Shown here piece by piece: positions 22,878 to 32,883 of a stretch of 58,247 bases of DNA. Origin of the DNA: Bacillota bacterium (GTDB taxonomy: Bacteria; Bacillota; Clostridia; Saccharofermentanales; DTU023). Both the position numbers and the translations under genes were made by a program. Below the pieces are notes generated by a model that saw nothing but the letters and a program-made list of their open reading frames with translations, did no database searches and was not told where the DNA came from. Location of the stretch: NCBI GenBank assembly GCA_029570375.1, contig JAKPXB010000051.1, forward strand, positions 1 through 58,247, written 5' to 3'. Numbering within the stretch: position 1 is the stretch's first letter; the number at the start of each line of letters is the position of its first letter.

Positions 22878-24428
22878 ATGATCTTTGATGTTGCCATTAT
22901 CGGAGCGGGCGTCGTAGGGTGCGCCGTCTCCTATTATCTTTCTCAATATGAACTCAAGACGGCTTTGCTCGAAAGAGAGAACGATGTCGCGATGGGGGCG
23001 TCGCGCGCCAATACAGCGATCATCCACGGCGGATATGATCCGGTTCCGGGCACGTGGATGGCCAGGCTGAATGTGGAGGGGATGCGCCGCTGCTTTGAGC
23101 TTTGCGAGGAGCTGGACGTCGAATGCAGAAAAACCGGTTCCTATGTGATCGCGCTCGAAGATGAGCAGACAGAGACGCTGAAAATTCTGCTTGAGCAGGG
23201 GGTTGCCAACGGCTGCGAAGGCCTTGAGATAATCGACGGCGATGCCTGCCGCGCGCGCGAGCCGCACCTGACAGAGGATGTGGCGGCCGCCCTCTGGGTC
23301 CCCGAATCCGGTGTCATCAACCCGTGGGAATTCGCTCTGGCGATGGCGGAAGTAGCCGTCCGGAACGGCGTCTCTTTTATGCCAAACACGCGCGTATGTG
23401 ACATCGCCTGGGAGGGTGATCACTATGTGATCGGCGCGGCCGATACGCGGGAAAGCTTCGAGCCTCTCGACAGGGATGCCGAGCCGTATGCGGCGGCCGG
23501 CTCCGCCCGGGGTACGGGAGAACAGCCAACAACAGGCGGGGAGCGCGGCAAAACCATGATACGCGCCCGTTATCTGATCAACGCGGCCGGCGTGGAGAGC
23601 GATACCATCCACAATATGGTGGCGCCCCCCTCTTTTGAGATCGTTCCGACAAGGGGTGAGTATTATCTCCTGGACCGGACGGTGGGTCCTCTTGTCAAGT
23701 CGGTTATTTTCGCCTGTCCATCCGCCGCCGGCAAAGGCGTCACTTTTTCGCCGACGATTCATGACAACTTCCTCGTAGGACCGAATGCTGAAGTGATCGA
23801 TGACAGGGATGACACAGCCGTCACACGTGCCGCGCTGGATGATATCGCGCGGAAAGCGTGCCGGATGGTGCCGGATTTCAATCCCCGGACGAGTATCCGG
23901 AATTTTGCCGGCGTGCGCGCGAACAGCACCTGCGGCGATTTTGTCATCGGGAAAGCGGCGGAGAATTTTCTCGATCTGGCGGCGATCAAGTCCCCCGGTC
24001 TCACCTGTGCCCCTGCCATCGCGCGCGCCGCGTTGGATATTCTGCGCGAAGACGGATGGCTTTCTGAGCGGAAAGCGGACTGGCGGGGCGGTCGGCGTGT
24101 TGTCCGCTTCAAGGAAATACCGGAAGAAGAGAGGGCGGCCTTTGTCCGCGACCATCCGCTGTACGGACGGGTGATCTGCCGATGCGAGACGATCACGGAA
24201 GGAGAAATTGTCGCCTCGATGAAGCGTGAGATTCCCCCTGTTTCGATCGACGGCGTCAAAAGGCGTGCCGGGACGGGGATGGGACGCTGCCAGGGCGGCT
24301 TTTGCGGACCGCGTGTCCTCGGGATCATCGCGCGCGAATCGGGACGGGATCCCCTGTCGATTGAAGAAGACGGTGCCGGCAGCAGGGTGCTTGTCAGCGA
24401 AACAAAGAAAGCGGTTCGGAGAGAATGA
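22878..24428 (+). CDS. GlpA-like FAD-dependent glycerol-3-phosphate dehydrogenase
   Basis: A 516-residue FAD oxidoreductase (DAO fold) with a C-terminal BFD-like [2Fe-2S] domain. The FAD motif is GAGVVGCAVSYYL (10-22); the C-terminal domain has CRC, then GMGRCQGGFCGP, giving the four-cysteine pattern. It matches the GlpA-like subunits found next to GlpB-like and DUF1667 genes in anaerobic Firmicutes, oxidising glycerol-3-phosphate to dihydroxyacetone phosphate. A low-complexity insertion of about 30 residues (about 198-228, rich in Gly, Glu and Arg) interrupts the FAD/substrate domain. GGAGG precedes ATG 22878. Glycerol kinase downstream supports the substrate. Confidence 0.85.
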   Translation: MIFDVAIIGAGVVGCAVSYYLSQYELKTALLERENDVAMGASRANTAIIHGGYDPVPGTWMARLNVEGMRRCFELCEELDVECRKTGSYVIALEDEQTETLKILLEQGVANGCEGLEIIDGDACRAREPHLTEDVAAALWVPESGVINPWEFALAMAEVAVRNGVSFMPNTRVCDIAWEGDHYVIGAADTRESFEPLDRDAEPYAAAGSARGTGEQPTTGGERGKTMIRARYLINAAGVESDTIHNMVAPPSFEIVPTRGEYYLLDRTVGPLVKSVIFACPSAAGKGVTFSPTIHDNFLVGPNAEVIDDRDDTAVTRAALDDIARKACRMVPDFNPRTSIRNFAGVRANSTCGDFVIGKAAENFLDLAAIKSPGLTCAPAIARAALDILREDGWLSERKADWRGGRRVVRFKEIPEEERAAFVRDHPLYGRVICRCETITEGEIVASMKREIPPVSIDGVKRRAGTGMGRCQGGFCGPRVLGIIARESGRDPLSIEEDGAGSRVLVSETKKAVRRE

Positions 24429-24530
24429 ACCGGTGGGGCGGGGAAGAATGCGGATCCGGGACGCGATCTTTCCGAGTGAGACGAAAGAGGCCGTGCCGGT
24501 GGCGCGGGCAAAGGAATGCGGGAATTATAA

Positions 24531-25865
24531 ATGCGTGACCATTACCAGTTAATCGTGATCGGGGGAGGTCCTGCGGGGCTCGGAGCCGCTTTCAGCGCGC
24601 GCCGGGGCGGGCTCGATCACATTCTGATCGTCGAGCGCGATGTCGAGCTCGGCGGTATACTGAACCAATGTATACACAACGGCTTCGGCCTGCACTATTT
24701 CGGCGAGGAGCTGACAGGGCCTGAATACGCCGGACGCCTTATCGACCGCCTTGCCGGCCTCGGGATTGATATTCTGTGTGACGCCATGGCCCTTGAGATT
24801 ATGCCGGGGGAACAGGAACATTCGCTCCGGCTCGTCAGCGCGGATGCCGGTTACCGCCTCGTGACCTGTGAAGCGGTGGTGCTCGCGATGGGCTGCCGCG
24901 AGCGGACGCGCGGCGCGATCCAGATACCGGGAACGCGGGCGGCGGGGATTTTCACCGCGGGAACGGCGCAGAGATATGTCAATATAGAAGGCTGCATGGT
25001 GGGCAGGCGCGTCATCATTCTGGGGTCAGGGGATATCGGGCTCATCATGGCCAGGCGCATGACGCTCGAAGGCGCCGAAGTCCTCGCCTGCGTGGAACTC
25101 CTCCCTTATTCGGGCGGGTTGACCCGCAATATTGTGCAGTGCCTCCAGGACTTCAATATCCCCCTCTTTCTTTCGCATACCATCACAAAAATCGAGGGAA
25201 AAGACCGGGTCAAAAGGGTGACAGTCCAGCAGGTTGATGAGAACTTCCGGCCGATCGACGGGACGGAAATGTATTACGATGTCGATACCGTCCTTCTGTC
25301 CGTCGGCCTTATCCCGGAGAACGAACTGAGCCGAGCGGCCGGCGTAGAGATTGATCCGAAGACTTCCGGGCCGGTTGTCTATGAGAACAGGGAGACGAGC
25401 ATCCCCGGCATCTTCGCTTGCGGGAATGTGCTGCATGTGCACGATCTCGTCGATTTCGTGACAGAAGAAAGCGAAAGCGCGGGGGAAGCGGCAGCCGCCT
25501 ATGTTCTCCGGCGCTCCGATACGGATAAAGTCAGGGGAAGGGACGAGGACCACACCGGGAAGTCCGGTGATCCGCGGCAGGCGTCCTGTTTTTCACTTGT
25601 CCCCGATCAAACGATCGCATATACGGTGCCGCAGCGGATTCGGCCTGCCTGCGTCGATAACGTCGTCCGCGTTTATTTCCGCGTGAAAGCCCCTTACAAG
25701 ACGCCGAAGCAGATCGTTTTCCGCGACGGGGAGCGCCGCATTGTGGCGTCCTTCCGGCGCCCATACATGGCGCCGGGGGAGATGGAACATGTCGTTCTGA
25801 AGCGTGCGCTGCTCGATGGCGTGCGGGGCGATCACCTGACGGTTTCTGTGGAAGAGATCAGTTAG
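24531..25865 (+). CDS. GlpB-like FAD/NAD(P)-binding oxidoreductase
   Basis: A 444-residue pyridine-nucleotide-disulfide-fold flavoprotein, partner of the GlpA-like protein. It has an N-terminal FAD motif GGGPAGLGAAFSAR (10-23), a central second dinucleotide site ILGSGDIGLIMARRM and the C-terminal GIFACGNVLHVHDLVD FAD-contact segment, followed by a beta-rich tail. It lacks the CxxxxC redox disulfide of thioredoxin-reductase-like enzymes, as expected for this group. It probably passes electrons from glycerol-3-phosphate to NAD or another carrier; the acceptor is unknown. It follows the GlpA-like gene by 102 bases. Confidence 0.8.
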   Translation: MRDHYQLIVIGGGPAGLGAAFSARRGGLDHILIVERDVELGGILNQCIHNGFGLHYFGEELTGPEYAGRLIDRLAGLGIDILCDAMALEIMPGEQEHSLRLVSADAGYRLVTCEAVVLAMGCRERTRGAIQIPGTRAAGIFTAGTAQRYVNIEGCMVGRRVIILGSGDIGLIMARRMTLEGAEVLACVELLPYSGGLTRNIVQCLQDFNIPLFLSHTITKIEGKDRVKRVTVQQVDENFRPIDGTEMYYDVDTVLLSVGLIPENELSRAAGVEIDPKTSGPVVYENRETSIPGIFACGNVLHVHDLVDFVTEESESAGEAAAAYVLRRSDTDKVRGRDEDHTGKSGDPRQASCFSLVPDQTIAYTVPQRIRPACVDNVVRVYFRVKAPYKTPKQIVFRDGERRIVASFRRPYMAPGEMEHVVLKRALLDGVRGDHLTVSVEEIS

Positions 25866-25868
25866 CGC

Positions 25869-25888
25869 GGCGGCGTGTTCACGCCGCC
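25869..25888. other. Perfect 9-bp hairpin after the GlpB-like gene
   Basis: Arms GGCGGCGTG and CACGCCGCC flank two bases, four bases after the stop codon. There is no T-tract, so it is not a standard terminator; it may stabilise or partly attenuate the transcript inside the glycerol operon. Only the symmetry is certain. Confidence 0.4.
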
Positions 25889-26017
25889 TGCGGATGCCGA
25901 CCGGTTCGTGCGGATCGGATCATACAGGCGGGAGCGGGTCAGGGGGCGAAGCGGCCGGTCTGACACAGGCGGGAAGGGCGAATACATCGGCGGGCGCCGG
26001 GTTGAAGGAGAAAAGAA

Positions 26018-26368
26018 GTGAAGGAATACATCTGCGTCGTCTGTCCGCGAGGCTGTCATCTCTCCGTGGATGAGGAGAACGATTACGCCGTTTCGGGTAA
26101 CAGCTGTCTCCGGGGCGAAGCGTATGGGCGCGGGGAAGCCAAGCATCCGACGCGTATTGTGACGTCGACCGTCCGCGTCAGGAGCGCTGTCCACCCGCGC
26201 TGTCCTGTTAAAACAGACAAGCCGATCGGCAAAGAAGATATGGGAGAGGCGATACGCCTGCTCGATGAAGTGGAACTCATTCCTCCTGTGCGGCGGGGTG
26301 ATATCGTCATCGCGTCGCTCTTTGGGAGCGGGACGAATTTTATCTCGACACGCGATATCGACGAATAA
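26018..26368 (+). CDS. DUF1667 small iron-sulfur-type protein
   Basis: A 116-residue protein of the DUF1667 family, regularly found third after GlpA-like and GlpB-like genes in Firmicutes and Thermotogae. Cysteines in ICVVCPRGCHL (5-15), NSCLRGEAYG and HPRCPVKT suggest a bound iron-sulfur cluster or zinc. It is thought to act in the anaerobic glycerol-3-phosphate dehydrogenase complex in place of GlpC; that role is inferred from gene linkage. The start is GTG 26018, about 7 bases after AAGGAG. Confidence 0.8.
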   Translation: MKEYICVVCPRGCHLSVDEENDYAVSGNSCLRGEAYGRGEAKHPTRIVTSTVRVRSAVHPRCPVKTDKPIGKEDMGEAIRLLDEVELIPPVRRGDIVIASLFGSGTNFISTRDIDE

Positions 26369-26468
26369 GCGCAGAGGCGCGAACCGGGCGGAAGCCGGGA
26401 CAGATAAAAGGATAGCGGGAACAGACGGCGGAAGCCGCCGGCCCATCCACGGTACAGGGAGGTGAGGA

Positions 26469-27959
26469 ATGGCAAAGTATGTCATGGCGCTGGACGCGGG
26501 GACGACAAGCAACCGCTGTGTTCTCTTTGATGAGAAGGGCGGCGTCTGTTCCGTCGCCCAGAAAGAATTCCGGCAGTACTTCCCACAGCCGGGATGGGTC
26601 GAACATGACGCACATGAAATCTGGTCGACGCAGCTGGGTGTCGCCGTTGAAGCTATGCAGGCAATCGGCGCGGGAGCGGAAGATATCGCAGCGATCGGCA
26701 TTACGAATCAGCGCGAGACAACCATACTCTGGGACAAGGCGACGGGTGAACCGGTCTGCCGCGCCATTGTCTGGCAGTGCCGCCGGACATCCGCGATCTG
26801 CGACCGCTTGCGGGAACAGGGCCTGGCGCCGTGGTTCCGGGAGAAAACAGGCCTCGTTATCGACGCGTATTTCAGCGCCACAAAGATCATGTGGATCCTC
26901 GAAAATATACCGGGCGTGCGTGAAAAAGCGAAACGGGGGGAGATTCTCTTCGGTACCGTCGAGACGTGGCTGATCTGGAAGCTCACACGCGGTAAAGTCC
27001 ATGTCACGGATTACTCCAATGCGTCGCGCACAATGCTGTTTAACATCCGAACGCTGACCTGGGATCATGAGATTCTCGAGAAACTCAATATCCCGCCTTC
27101 TATTCTCCCGACACCGGTTCCCTCAAGCCAGCTCTTCGGAGCGGCGGATGAAATATTCTTCGGCGCCCCGATCCTCATCGCCGGCGCGGCGGGAGACCAG
27201 CAGGCGGCGTTGTTCGGAGAAGCGGGCTTTTCCGCGGGAGAAGCGAAAAACACCTACGGGACAGGATGCTTTCTTCTGATGAATACAGGGGAGTCTCCTG
27301 TGTTCAGCAGGAACGGCCTTGTCACGACGATCGCGTGGGGGATCGGCGGCCGTGTCTGTTACGCGCTGGAGGGATCCATTTTCGTCGCGGGGGCTGCCGT
27401 GCAGTGGCTGCGGGACGAACTGAAAGTCATAGAGACGGCCGCTGAATCCGAGACGCTGGCGGCGCAGGTGGAAGATACGTGCGGCTGCTACCTCGTCCCC
27501 GCGTTTACCGGACTTGGCGCGCCCTATTGGAACCAGCACGCCCGCGGGTGTCTGGTCGGCCTGACGCGCGGCGTCAACCGGAAACATCTCGTCCGCGCCG
27601 TGCTTGAATCGATCGCCTATCAGACGGCGGATGTCCTCGCCGCTATGCAGGACGATGCGGGACTCACCTTGTCGGCGCTGAAAGCCGACGGCGGGGCGGC
27701 GAAGAATGACTTTCTGATGCAGTTTCAGTCGGATATCATCAACGCGCCTGTGTACCGGCCCGCGTGCGTGGAGACGACAGCGCTGGGGGCGGCTTATCTC
27801 GCGGGACTGGCGGTTGGTTTCTGGGAGAGTACGGAAGCCCTGAGAAATAACGGGCGCATCGACCGCGTTTTTGAGCCCTCGATGACGGAAGCGGCGCGTC
27901 AGGAGAAAATGAGCGGATGGAAGAAGGCGGTGGCGCGTTCACTCGACTGGTCTGACTGA
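26469..27959 (+). CDS. glpK: Glycerol kinase
   Basis: A FGGY-family kinase of 496 residues phosphorylating glycerol to glycerol-3-phosphate. The N terminus [18 protein letters not shown] (4-21) is the phosphate-binding loop; [30 protein letters not shown], the [12 protein letters not shown] adenosine-site region and [13 protein letters not shown] are all present and typical. GGGAGGTGAGG precedes ATG 26469. It completes the glycerol module: kinase plus GlpAB-like/DUF1667 dehydrogenase. No glycerol facilitator gene is in the window. Confidence 0.95.
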   Translation: MAKYVMALDAGTTSNRCVLFDEKGGVCSVAQKEFRQYFPQPGWVEHDAHEIWSTQLGVAVEAMQAIGAGAEDIAAIGITNQRETTILWDKATGEPVCRAIVWQCRRTSAICDRLREQGLAPWFREKTGLVIDAYFSATKIMWILENIPGVREKAKRGEILFGTVETWLIWKLTRGKVHVTDYSNASRTMLFNIRTLTWDHEILEKLNIPPSILPTPVPSSQLFGAADEIFFGAPILIAGAAGDQQAALFGEAGFSAGEAKNTYGTGCFLLMNTGESPVFSRNGLVTTIAWGIGGRVCYALEGSIFVAGAAVQWLRDELKVIETAAESETLAAQVEDTCGCYLVPAFTGLGAPYWNQHARGCLVGLTRGVNRKHLVRAVLESIAYQTADVLAAMQDDAGLTLSALKADGGAAKNDFLMQFQSDIINAPVYRPACVETTALGAAYLAGLAVGFWESTEALRNNGRIDRVFEPSMTEAARQEKMSGWKKAVARSLDWSD

Positions 27960-28122
27960 AGCGGACCTCTTTGTCCGGACAGACAGAGAGGCGTTTGTTG
28001 ATCAGGAGGCTGAGGAGAGAGGGTCTTCTGACCGGATGCGGAGCCTGCCGCGGGAATGGCGGGGGACCGTCGTCTGTTTTTCTGAATCGGGTAAGTGATT
28101 GATCGAAGAGAGGGAGAATGCC

Positions 28123-29862
28123 ATGGAACACAATCAGTTGAAACATTTGATCGATGTCGCGGCGGGGCGGGTCCCGGCTGATCTCGTCATCAGGAATTGC
28201 CGGATTGTCGATGTCGGAGCGGGTGTCATCCGGGACGGTGACATCGCGGTCGCGGACGGTCTGATCGCCGGAACCGGCTCGTATGAAGGAGAGAAAGAAA
28301 TTGACGCGGGAGGGCTCTACGCGCTTCCGGGGCTGATTGACAGCCATATCCATATTGAATCCGCGTTTGTCACGCCCGAGGAGGTGAGCCGCCTGCTCGT
28401 ACCGTACGGAACGTCGACGATTATCGCCGATCCGCATGAGATCGTGAATGTCGCCGGTCTGGACGGTCTCGCCTACATGCTCGACACCGCGGCGGAAGCA
28501 GCGCTGCACATTGAGTTCATGCTGCCCTCCTGTGTGCCTGCGACTCCTTTCGAGCACGCCGGCGCTGTTATCGATGCGGAGGATATGGAAGCGCCGCTCG
28601 CCGATGAACGCATCCTGGGGCTGGGAGAATTCATGAATTTCCCGGGTGTTGTGTACGGTGATAGCCGGGTACTGGATAAGCTCATCGCAGGCAGGAAGTC
28701 GGGGAAACCGATTGACGGCCACTGTCCCGGACTCGCGGGGCGCGAACTCTGCGCATACGCGAGCGCCGGTATTCTCGCTGATCACGAGTGCTCGACAGCG
28801 GAGGAGATGCGGGAAAGGCTGTCGAATGGGATGTATGTCCTCATGCGCCAGGGTTCCGCGTGTCATAACCTTGAGGATCTGCTGCCCGTTGTCACACCGC
28901 TCAACAGCCGGCGCTGCCTTCTCTGCTCCGACGACCGCCAGCCGAAGACGATTCTGACGGAAGGACACCTCGACGATCACCTCCGCCGCTGTGTCCGGTT
29001 TGGGATTGATCCGGTGACAGCCGTCCAGATGGCGACCTTAAACGCGGCGGAAGCGTTCGGCTTCCGTGACCGCGGGGCGCTGTTCCCCGGCCGCCGCGCG
29101 GATATCAACCTCGTGAACAACCTGCGGGATTTCCGCGCGGAGCGCGTCTTCATCGACGGCGTGGAGGTGGCGCGCGGCGGCCGCTATCTCCCGGAAGTGA
29201 AGCGCGCCGATTACTCGGCCGTTAAAAGCAGCATGCATGTCAGGGATTTTTCAGCCGAAAAGCTGAAACTCCGTCTGAAAAATGACCGCGTCCACGTCAT
29301 CGATATTCTGCCCGGCGGCGTCGTGACGGGGAAGGGCGTCGCGCGCGTGACGCTCGATGAGAATGGTGAGTTTGTCTATTCGCCTGATCAGGATATCGTG
29401 AAGATCGCCGTTGTCGAGAGACATCAGGAGACGGGAAATGTCGCCGTGGCGCTGCTTCGCGGCTACGGAATCAGGCGCGGCGCCGTCGCGCTCTCTATCG
29501 CGCACGATTCGCACAATATTATCACGGCCGGCACGAATGACGCCGATATGGCCTTCGCCGTTGAAGAGCTGATCGCACTGGGAGGCGGCGTCGTGCTTGC
29601 CGCCGACGGGAAAGTGCTGACCTCTCTTCCCCTGCCGGTCGGAGGAATTATGAGCGACCAATCCGGCGAGTGGGTCATGCAGCGGCTGATTGATATCCAC
29701 GATACGGCATGGCATGAACTCGGGGTGGAAGGTGATGTCGAACCGGTCATGACGCTGTGTTTCATGTCGCTGCCTGTCATTCCGGAACTCAAACTGACAG
29801 ATAGGGGCCTTTTCGATGTGACGAAGTTTGACTTCATCACGGTGGAAGCGGATGAAGGGTAG
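28123..29862 (+). CDS. ade: Adenine deaminase
   Basis: A 579-residue amidohydrolase converting adenine to hypoxanthine and ammonia. Metal-site motifs are HIHIES (about 77-82) and the following TSTIIADPHEIVNV; the C-terminal adenine-deaminase domain includes AHDSHNIITAGTND and LPLPVGGIMSD. ATG 28123 follows GAGGGAG at 8 bases; the TTG at 28099 in the same frame is an unlikely start. It lies 163 bases after glpK with no clear promoter, so it may be read through from the glycerol operon or have a promoter I did not recognise. Confidence 0.93.
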   Translation: MEHNQLKHLIDVAAGRVPADLVIRNCRIVDVGAGVIRDGDIAVADGLIAGTGSYEGEKEIDAGGLYALPGLIDSHIHIESAFVTPEEVSRLLVPYGTSTIIADPHEIVNVAGLDGLAYMLDTAAEAALHIEFMLPSCVPATPFEHAGAVIDAEDMEAPLADERILGLGEFMNFPGVVYGDSRVLDKLIAGRKSGKPIDGHCPGLAGRELCAYASAGILADHECSTAEEMRERLSNGMYVLMRQGSACHNLEDLLPVVTPLNSRRCLLCSDDRQPKTILTEGHLDDHLRRCVRFGIDPVTAVQMATLNAAEAFGFRDRGALFPGRRADINLVNNLRDFRAERVFIDGVEVARGGRYLPEVKRADYSAVKSSMHVRDFSAEKLKLRLKNDRVHVIDILPGGVVTGKGVARVTLDENGEFVYSPDQDIVKIAVVERHQETGNVAVALLRGYGIRRGAVALSIAHDSHNIITAGTNDADMAFAVEELIALGGGVVLAADGKVLTSLPLPVGGIMSDQSGEWVMQRLIDIHDTAWHELGVEGDVEPVMTLCFMSLPVIPELKLTDRGLFDVTKFDFITVEADEG

Positions 29863-29876
29863 ATGACGATACGCGC

Positions 29877-29905
29877 GTGAAACGGCCGCGTAAATTCTGT
29901 ATAAT
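29877..29905 (+). promoter_or_regulatory. Possible promoter of the YwaF-like gene
   Basis: A perfect TATAAT at 29900-29905 with a weak GTGAAA 17 bases upstream (29877-29882). The expected transcription start near 29912 lies upstream of GTG 29937, which argues against any longer N terminus for that protein. Confidence 0.4.
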
Positions 29906-29936
29906 ACGATCATTATCAGACCATCAGGGGGGATAT

Positions 29937-30719
29937 GTGTCTTTTTTTCGAAGTTTCTTTTATGGCGTAGAGAGAGCGGAGCCTCTGGCGATCCCGTCGA
30001 TACTCAGGATAGCGCTGCTGCTGTTGTGGCTCGGCGTCATGGTGATGATTTTTATCAATCGGAAACGCCTGATGGCGCGGGAAAATCCATTCCTGCTCGC
30101 GCGAATCGGCGCGATTGTCCTGTTTGTCGACCAGATCGTCCTGTACAGCTGGCAGGTGTTCTCGGGTTATTTCAATGTCCAGATGAGCCTTCCTCTATAT
30201 CATTGCAGGATCGCTGTGCCCTTGATTATTCTTGATGTGATCTTCGGAGTGAAGATCCTGCGGTCAATCTGGATTTACTGGGGAGCCCTCGGATCCCTCT
30301 TCGCGATGGCCTTTATGGATCTCTACCGGTTTGATTTCCCGCATTACACGAATTTTCAGTTTTTCATTGTCCATCTGCTCCTCGGATGGATGATATGTTA
30401 CGCCGTCTTTGTTCTCAATTACCAATTCGATAAAAAAGGACTCAGGCTCGTACTGATCGTCACGCTGGCGTATAACATAGGACTGATTTTCTTCAACGCC
30501 GCCTGCAACGGGACATTCACAGCTTCGGCCGATCTCCTCTTCAATTACGGGTATATGGTTCTGCCGCCGGCGCCTCTGACAAACCTGGCATTGTCGTTCC
30601 CGCCGTATGTCTTTTACGCCATCATGCTCATCGGGTATGAAGCCATGATTCTCCTGCTTTACGCGTTCGGGCGCGGCTTGAACAGGATAAGTGCGAAAAG
30701 GCAGGGGCTTCCGGCGTGA
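29937..30719 (+). CDS. YwaF-like integral membrane protein (TIGR02206 type)
   Basis: A 260-residue polytopic membrane protein of unknown function. About six to seven hydrophobic segments can be read, including LLLLWLGVMVMIFI, ILDVIFGVKIL, FFIVHLLLGWMICYAVFVL and YAIMLIGYEAMILLLYAF. The conserved family features H-C-R in MSLPLYHCRIAVPL and the later FIVHLLLGW histidine are present. The start is GTG 29937, just after AGGGGGG and downstream of a TATAAT. It overlaps the next gene (PAP2 type) and they are co-transcribed, so the pair may act on lipids or cell-wall carriers; that is inferred. Confidence 0.75.
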   Translation: MSFFRSFFYGVERAEPLAIPSILRIALLLLWLGVMVMIFINRKRLMARENPFLLARIGAIVLFVDQIVLYSWQVFSGYFNVQMSLPLYHCRIAVPLIILDVIFGVKILRSIWIYWGALGSLFAMAFMDLYRFDFPHYTNFQFFIVHLLLGWMICYAVFVLNYQFDKKGLRLVLIVTLAYNIGLIFFNAACNGTFTASADLLFNYGYMVLPPAPLTNLALSFPPYVFYAIMLIGYEAMILLLYAFGRGLNRISAKRQGLPA

Positions 30720-31426
30720 TGATGAATCAGGGATCTAAAACATGTTCGGTGGCCGCCGTGCGGCCGCCGCGGACAAAAGCCTGCTATACCGCTTACGCCA
30801 GGAACCACTGGAGGGACTTGCTTTTGGTGGCGCTGTTCTTCCTGTCCTTGTGGGGGATGGAATTATTGAACAGACCGATGGGGACTGTCAGAAGCATCGC
30901 CATCCCGCTCGATGACCGGATCCCGCTGATTCCCTGGACGGTTATTGTCTATAACAGCTGGGCGCCGACGATTATCGTTATTCTCCTCTATTACTTTTTC
31001 TGTGACCGGACGCACATGCGGCGGTATTTCTGGACGATGCAGATCGGGCAGATGATGGCATGGGCGACTTTCCCTTTTTTCCAGACGATCATCCCGAGGC
31101 CCTACGAACAAGTCTACGCGGGGACAGATATATTCTCCAAAATGCTCGCGATTACGTATCGGAACGACAATCATTACTGCGGGTTTCCTTCGATTCATGT
31201 TATTCAGTGCACGCTCACGATTATCTTTATCTGGATGTCTGAAGACGCTCCGAAGTGGTTGAAAATCCTCGTTACTTTTTACTTTGCGTTGATCGCCGTG
31301 ACGACGGTGACGACGAAACAGCACGTTGTACTCGATATCCCCGGCGGCATCCTCTACGCGTTGGTGGCTTTTCTGCTGGCCACGCCCCTCGCCCGCTGGT
31401 ATGAAAGGCGTGTGGCAAAAGACTGA
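30719..31426 (+). CDS. PAP2-superfamily membrane phosphatase
   Basis: A 235-residue membrane protein with five or six hydrophobic segments and the PAP2 phosphatase motifs: GFPSIHV (catalytic serine-histidine region) and TKQHVVLDIPGGI (second histidine and aspartate), both on the expected side of adjacent membrane segments. Substrates are probably lipid phosphates or prenyl pyrophosphates. The first motif KxxxxxxRP is weak (IIPRPYEQ). The start overlaps the YwaF-like stop (TGATG). ATG 30722 is an alternative start. Confidence 0.8.
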   Translation: MMNQGSKTCSVAAVRPPRTKACYTAYARNHWRDLLLVALFFLSLWGMELLNRPMGTVRSIAIPLDDRIPLIPWTVIVYNSWAPTIIVILLYYFFCDRTHMRRYFWTMQIGQMMAWATFPFFQTIIPRPYEQVYAGTDIFSKMLAITYRNDNHYCGFPSIHVIQCTLTIIFIWMSEDAPKWLKILVTFYFALIAVTTVTTKQHVVLDIPGGILYALVAFLLATPLARWYERRVAKD

Positions 31427-31477
31427 ACGCGCGGATTAACGGGTAACGCCAATCCCGAAAATAAGGTGGTGGTCTCA

Positions 31478-32086
31478 ATGAAACGCGGTAAAGCGATGAA
31501 ATCGATCGGTGTCATGGTGTCAGCCTTGCTCTTTGGGTTCGCTGTCATGGGCTGCCGGCCGAAGGTGGTACCCATGCGGTACGATTTGGAATACGACGTC
31601 ACAGCGGAACCTGCGAATGAGTGTGAGATCAGGCCGGGGCTCTATTGCGCCGTGGCTGATCCCAATGAAGAAGGGCTGTTCAATCTTATTGAGCCGCACG
31701 GAGACAGCGCCTATCTCATCCGTTCGCAGTCATTTGATACCGGCGCGTGGGTAGAAGTCAAAGAGGGCGAGCAGCTTCTCATTCTCCGGGCGAAACTCTT
31801 TACCGAAGAGGAAAGGAGAGCGCAGCTCGCCGTATCGAAGCCGACTCCCCGCAATGGCTTCTTCATGGTTGGCGCGGATCTGGCGGAGGGACACCATCTG
31901 GTTCGGGGTCTGGACTCTGGCGAAGAAGGAAAACCGAGCTGCAAAGTCTATGCCGACGCCCACTCTCTGCAGGGGAACCCCGTACGTTCTTATGAAACGA
32001 GTGCCGGTAGTTTTACCGACATCGATGTCGCCAATGGAGAGTTTCTCCTGCTTGAGAACGCGGAGATCTATCTCTGCCAGACCTGA
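31478..32086 (+). CDS. Hypothetical lipoprotein
   Basis: A 202-residue secreted lipoprotein of no recognised family. A basic N terminus (MKRGKAMK), a hydrophobic stretch and the lipobox VMGC with acylated C26 are visible. The mature part is beta-rich and acidic, with ECEIRPGLYCAV and a final YLCQT, and resembles small extracellular domains with a repeated GxxxV/AxxGE pattern (GLYCAVADPNEEG, FFMVGADLAEGHH, FTDIDVANGEF). ATG 31478 follows AAGGTGG; an in-frame GTG at 31466 is less likely. Nearest neighbours are PAP2 and cyclophilin genes, with no functional hint. Confidence 0.6.
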   Translation: MKRGKAMKSIGVMVSALLFGFAVMGCRPKVVPMRYDLEYDVTAEPANECEIRPGLYCAVADPNEEGLFNLIEPHGDSAYLIRSQSFDTGAWVEVKEGEQLLILRAKLFTEEERRAQLAVSKPTPRNGFFMVGADLAEGHHLVRGLDSGEEGKPSCKVYADAHSLQGNPVRSYETSAGSFTDIDVANGEFLLLENAEIYLCQT

Positions 32087-32335
32087 ATGGTCCCTGCCGA
32101 TCCTCAGCGGTAAATGCGGAGGATCCGGTGAACCTGCCGTCGGCGGGTGAGAAACAAGAGACCACGGAAAAGAACGACAAGAAAGATTATAATCAGATAA
32201 ACTACCGCACCTTCGGCGCGGCGTCCGCTTCTGCCGGCATTCCGCGGCAGCGGGACGGGCGGCAGGACAGTTCAGAAAGCTGATCGGAGATGAACCGATA
32301 AAAAGAGTGAAAGAATAGAAGGAAGTGAAGTGACC

Positions 32336-32881
32336 ATGGCAGACAATGCGGCAAGCGGTTATGAGCGTACGGAAGATAAGACAGATTATATTGAAATCGT
32401 CATGGACAGCGGGAACTCAATCGTGATCAGGTTAAGACCCGACAAAGCGCCTCTGACGGTCGCCAATTTTCAGAAACTCGTCAGTGAGAATTTTTATGAC
32501 GGACTGATTTTTCACCGCATTATCAGCGGCTTTATGATTCAGGGCGGCGATCCGGACGGGACCGGCATGGGCGGTTCGAAAGATGCAATCAAAGGCGAAT
32601 TCCGCCAGAATGGTGTCGATAACGACCTCCCGCATAAGAGAGGCGCGGTCTCCATGGCGCGGACGAACGATCCGAACTCCGCGAGTTCACAGTTTTTTAT
32701 CTGCCATGCATCGAGTTCTTTCCTCGACGGCCTGTACGCCGCCTTTGGCGCTGTGGTCGCCGGCATGGAGGAAGTCGACCGGATCGCGGCGCTGCGGACG
32801 GGCTTTCAGGATCGCCCGGTGGAACCTCCCGTGATGACGCGTGTCCGCTTTGTCAGACCGGTCGCGGGCGAGGGGGAATAA
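32336..32881 (+). CDS. Cyclophilin-type peptidyl-prolyl isomerase
   Basis: A 181-residue cytoplasmic cyclophilin that speeds proline isomerisation during folding. Motifs in order: FHRIISGFMIQGGDPDGTGMGG (about 58-79), KRGAVSMARTNDPNSASSQFFI (active-site region, about 98-119) and FLDGLYAAFGAVVAGMEEV. There is no signal peptide. ATG 32336 is chosen over the GTG six bases upstream because AAGGAAG precedes it at about 10 bases. The ATP-grasp gene follows after two bases, so they are translated together. Confidence 0.93.
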   Translation: MADNAASGYERTEDKTDYIEIVMDSGNSIVIRLRPDKAPLTVANFQKLVSENFYDGLIFHRIISGFMIQGGDPDGTGMGGSKDAIKGEFRQNGVDNDLPHKRGAVSMARTNDPNSASSQFFICHASSSFLDGLYAAFGAVVAGMEEVDRIAALRTGFQDRPVEPPVMTRVRFVRPVAGEGE

Positions 32882-32883
32882 CC

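Noticed and set aside
22086-24155. A 689-codon open frame on the minus strand opposite ttdB and the GlpA-like gene
   Set aside because: It is antisense to two well-recognised families, has no ribosome binding site and no family resemblance; high-GC codon use leaves the opposite strand open.
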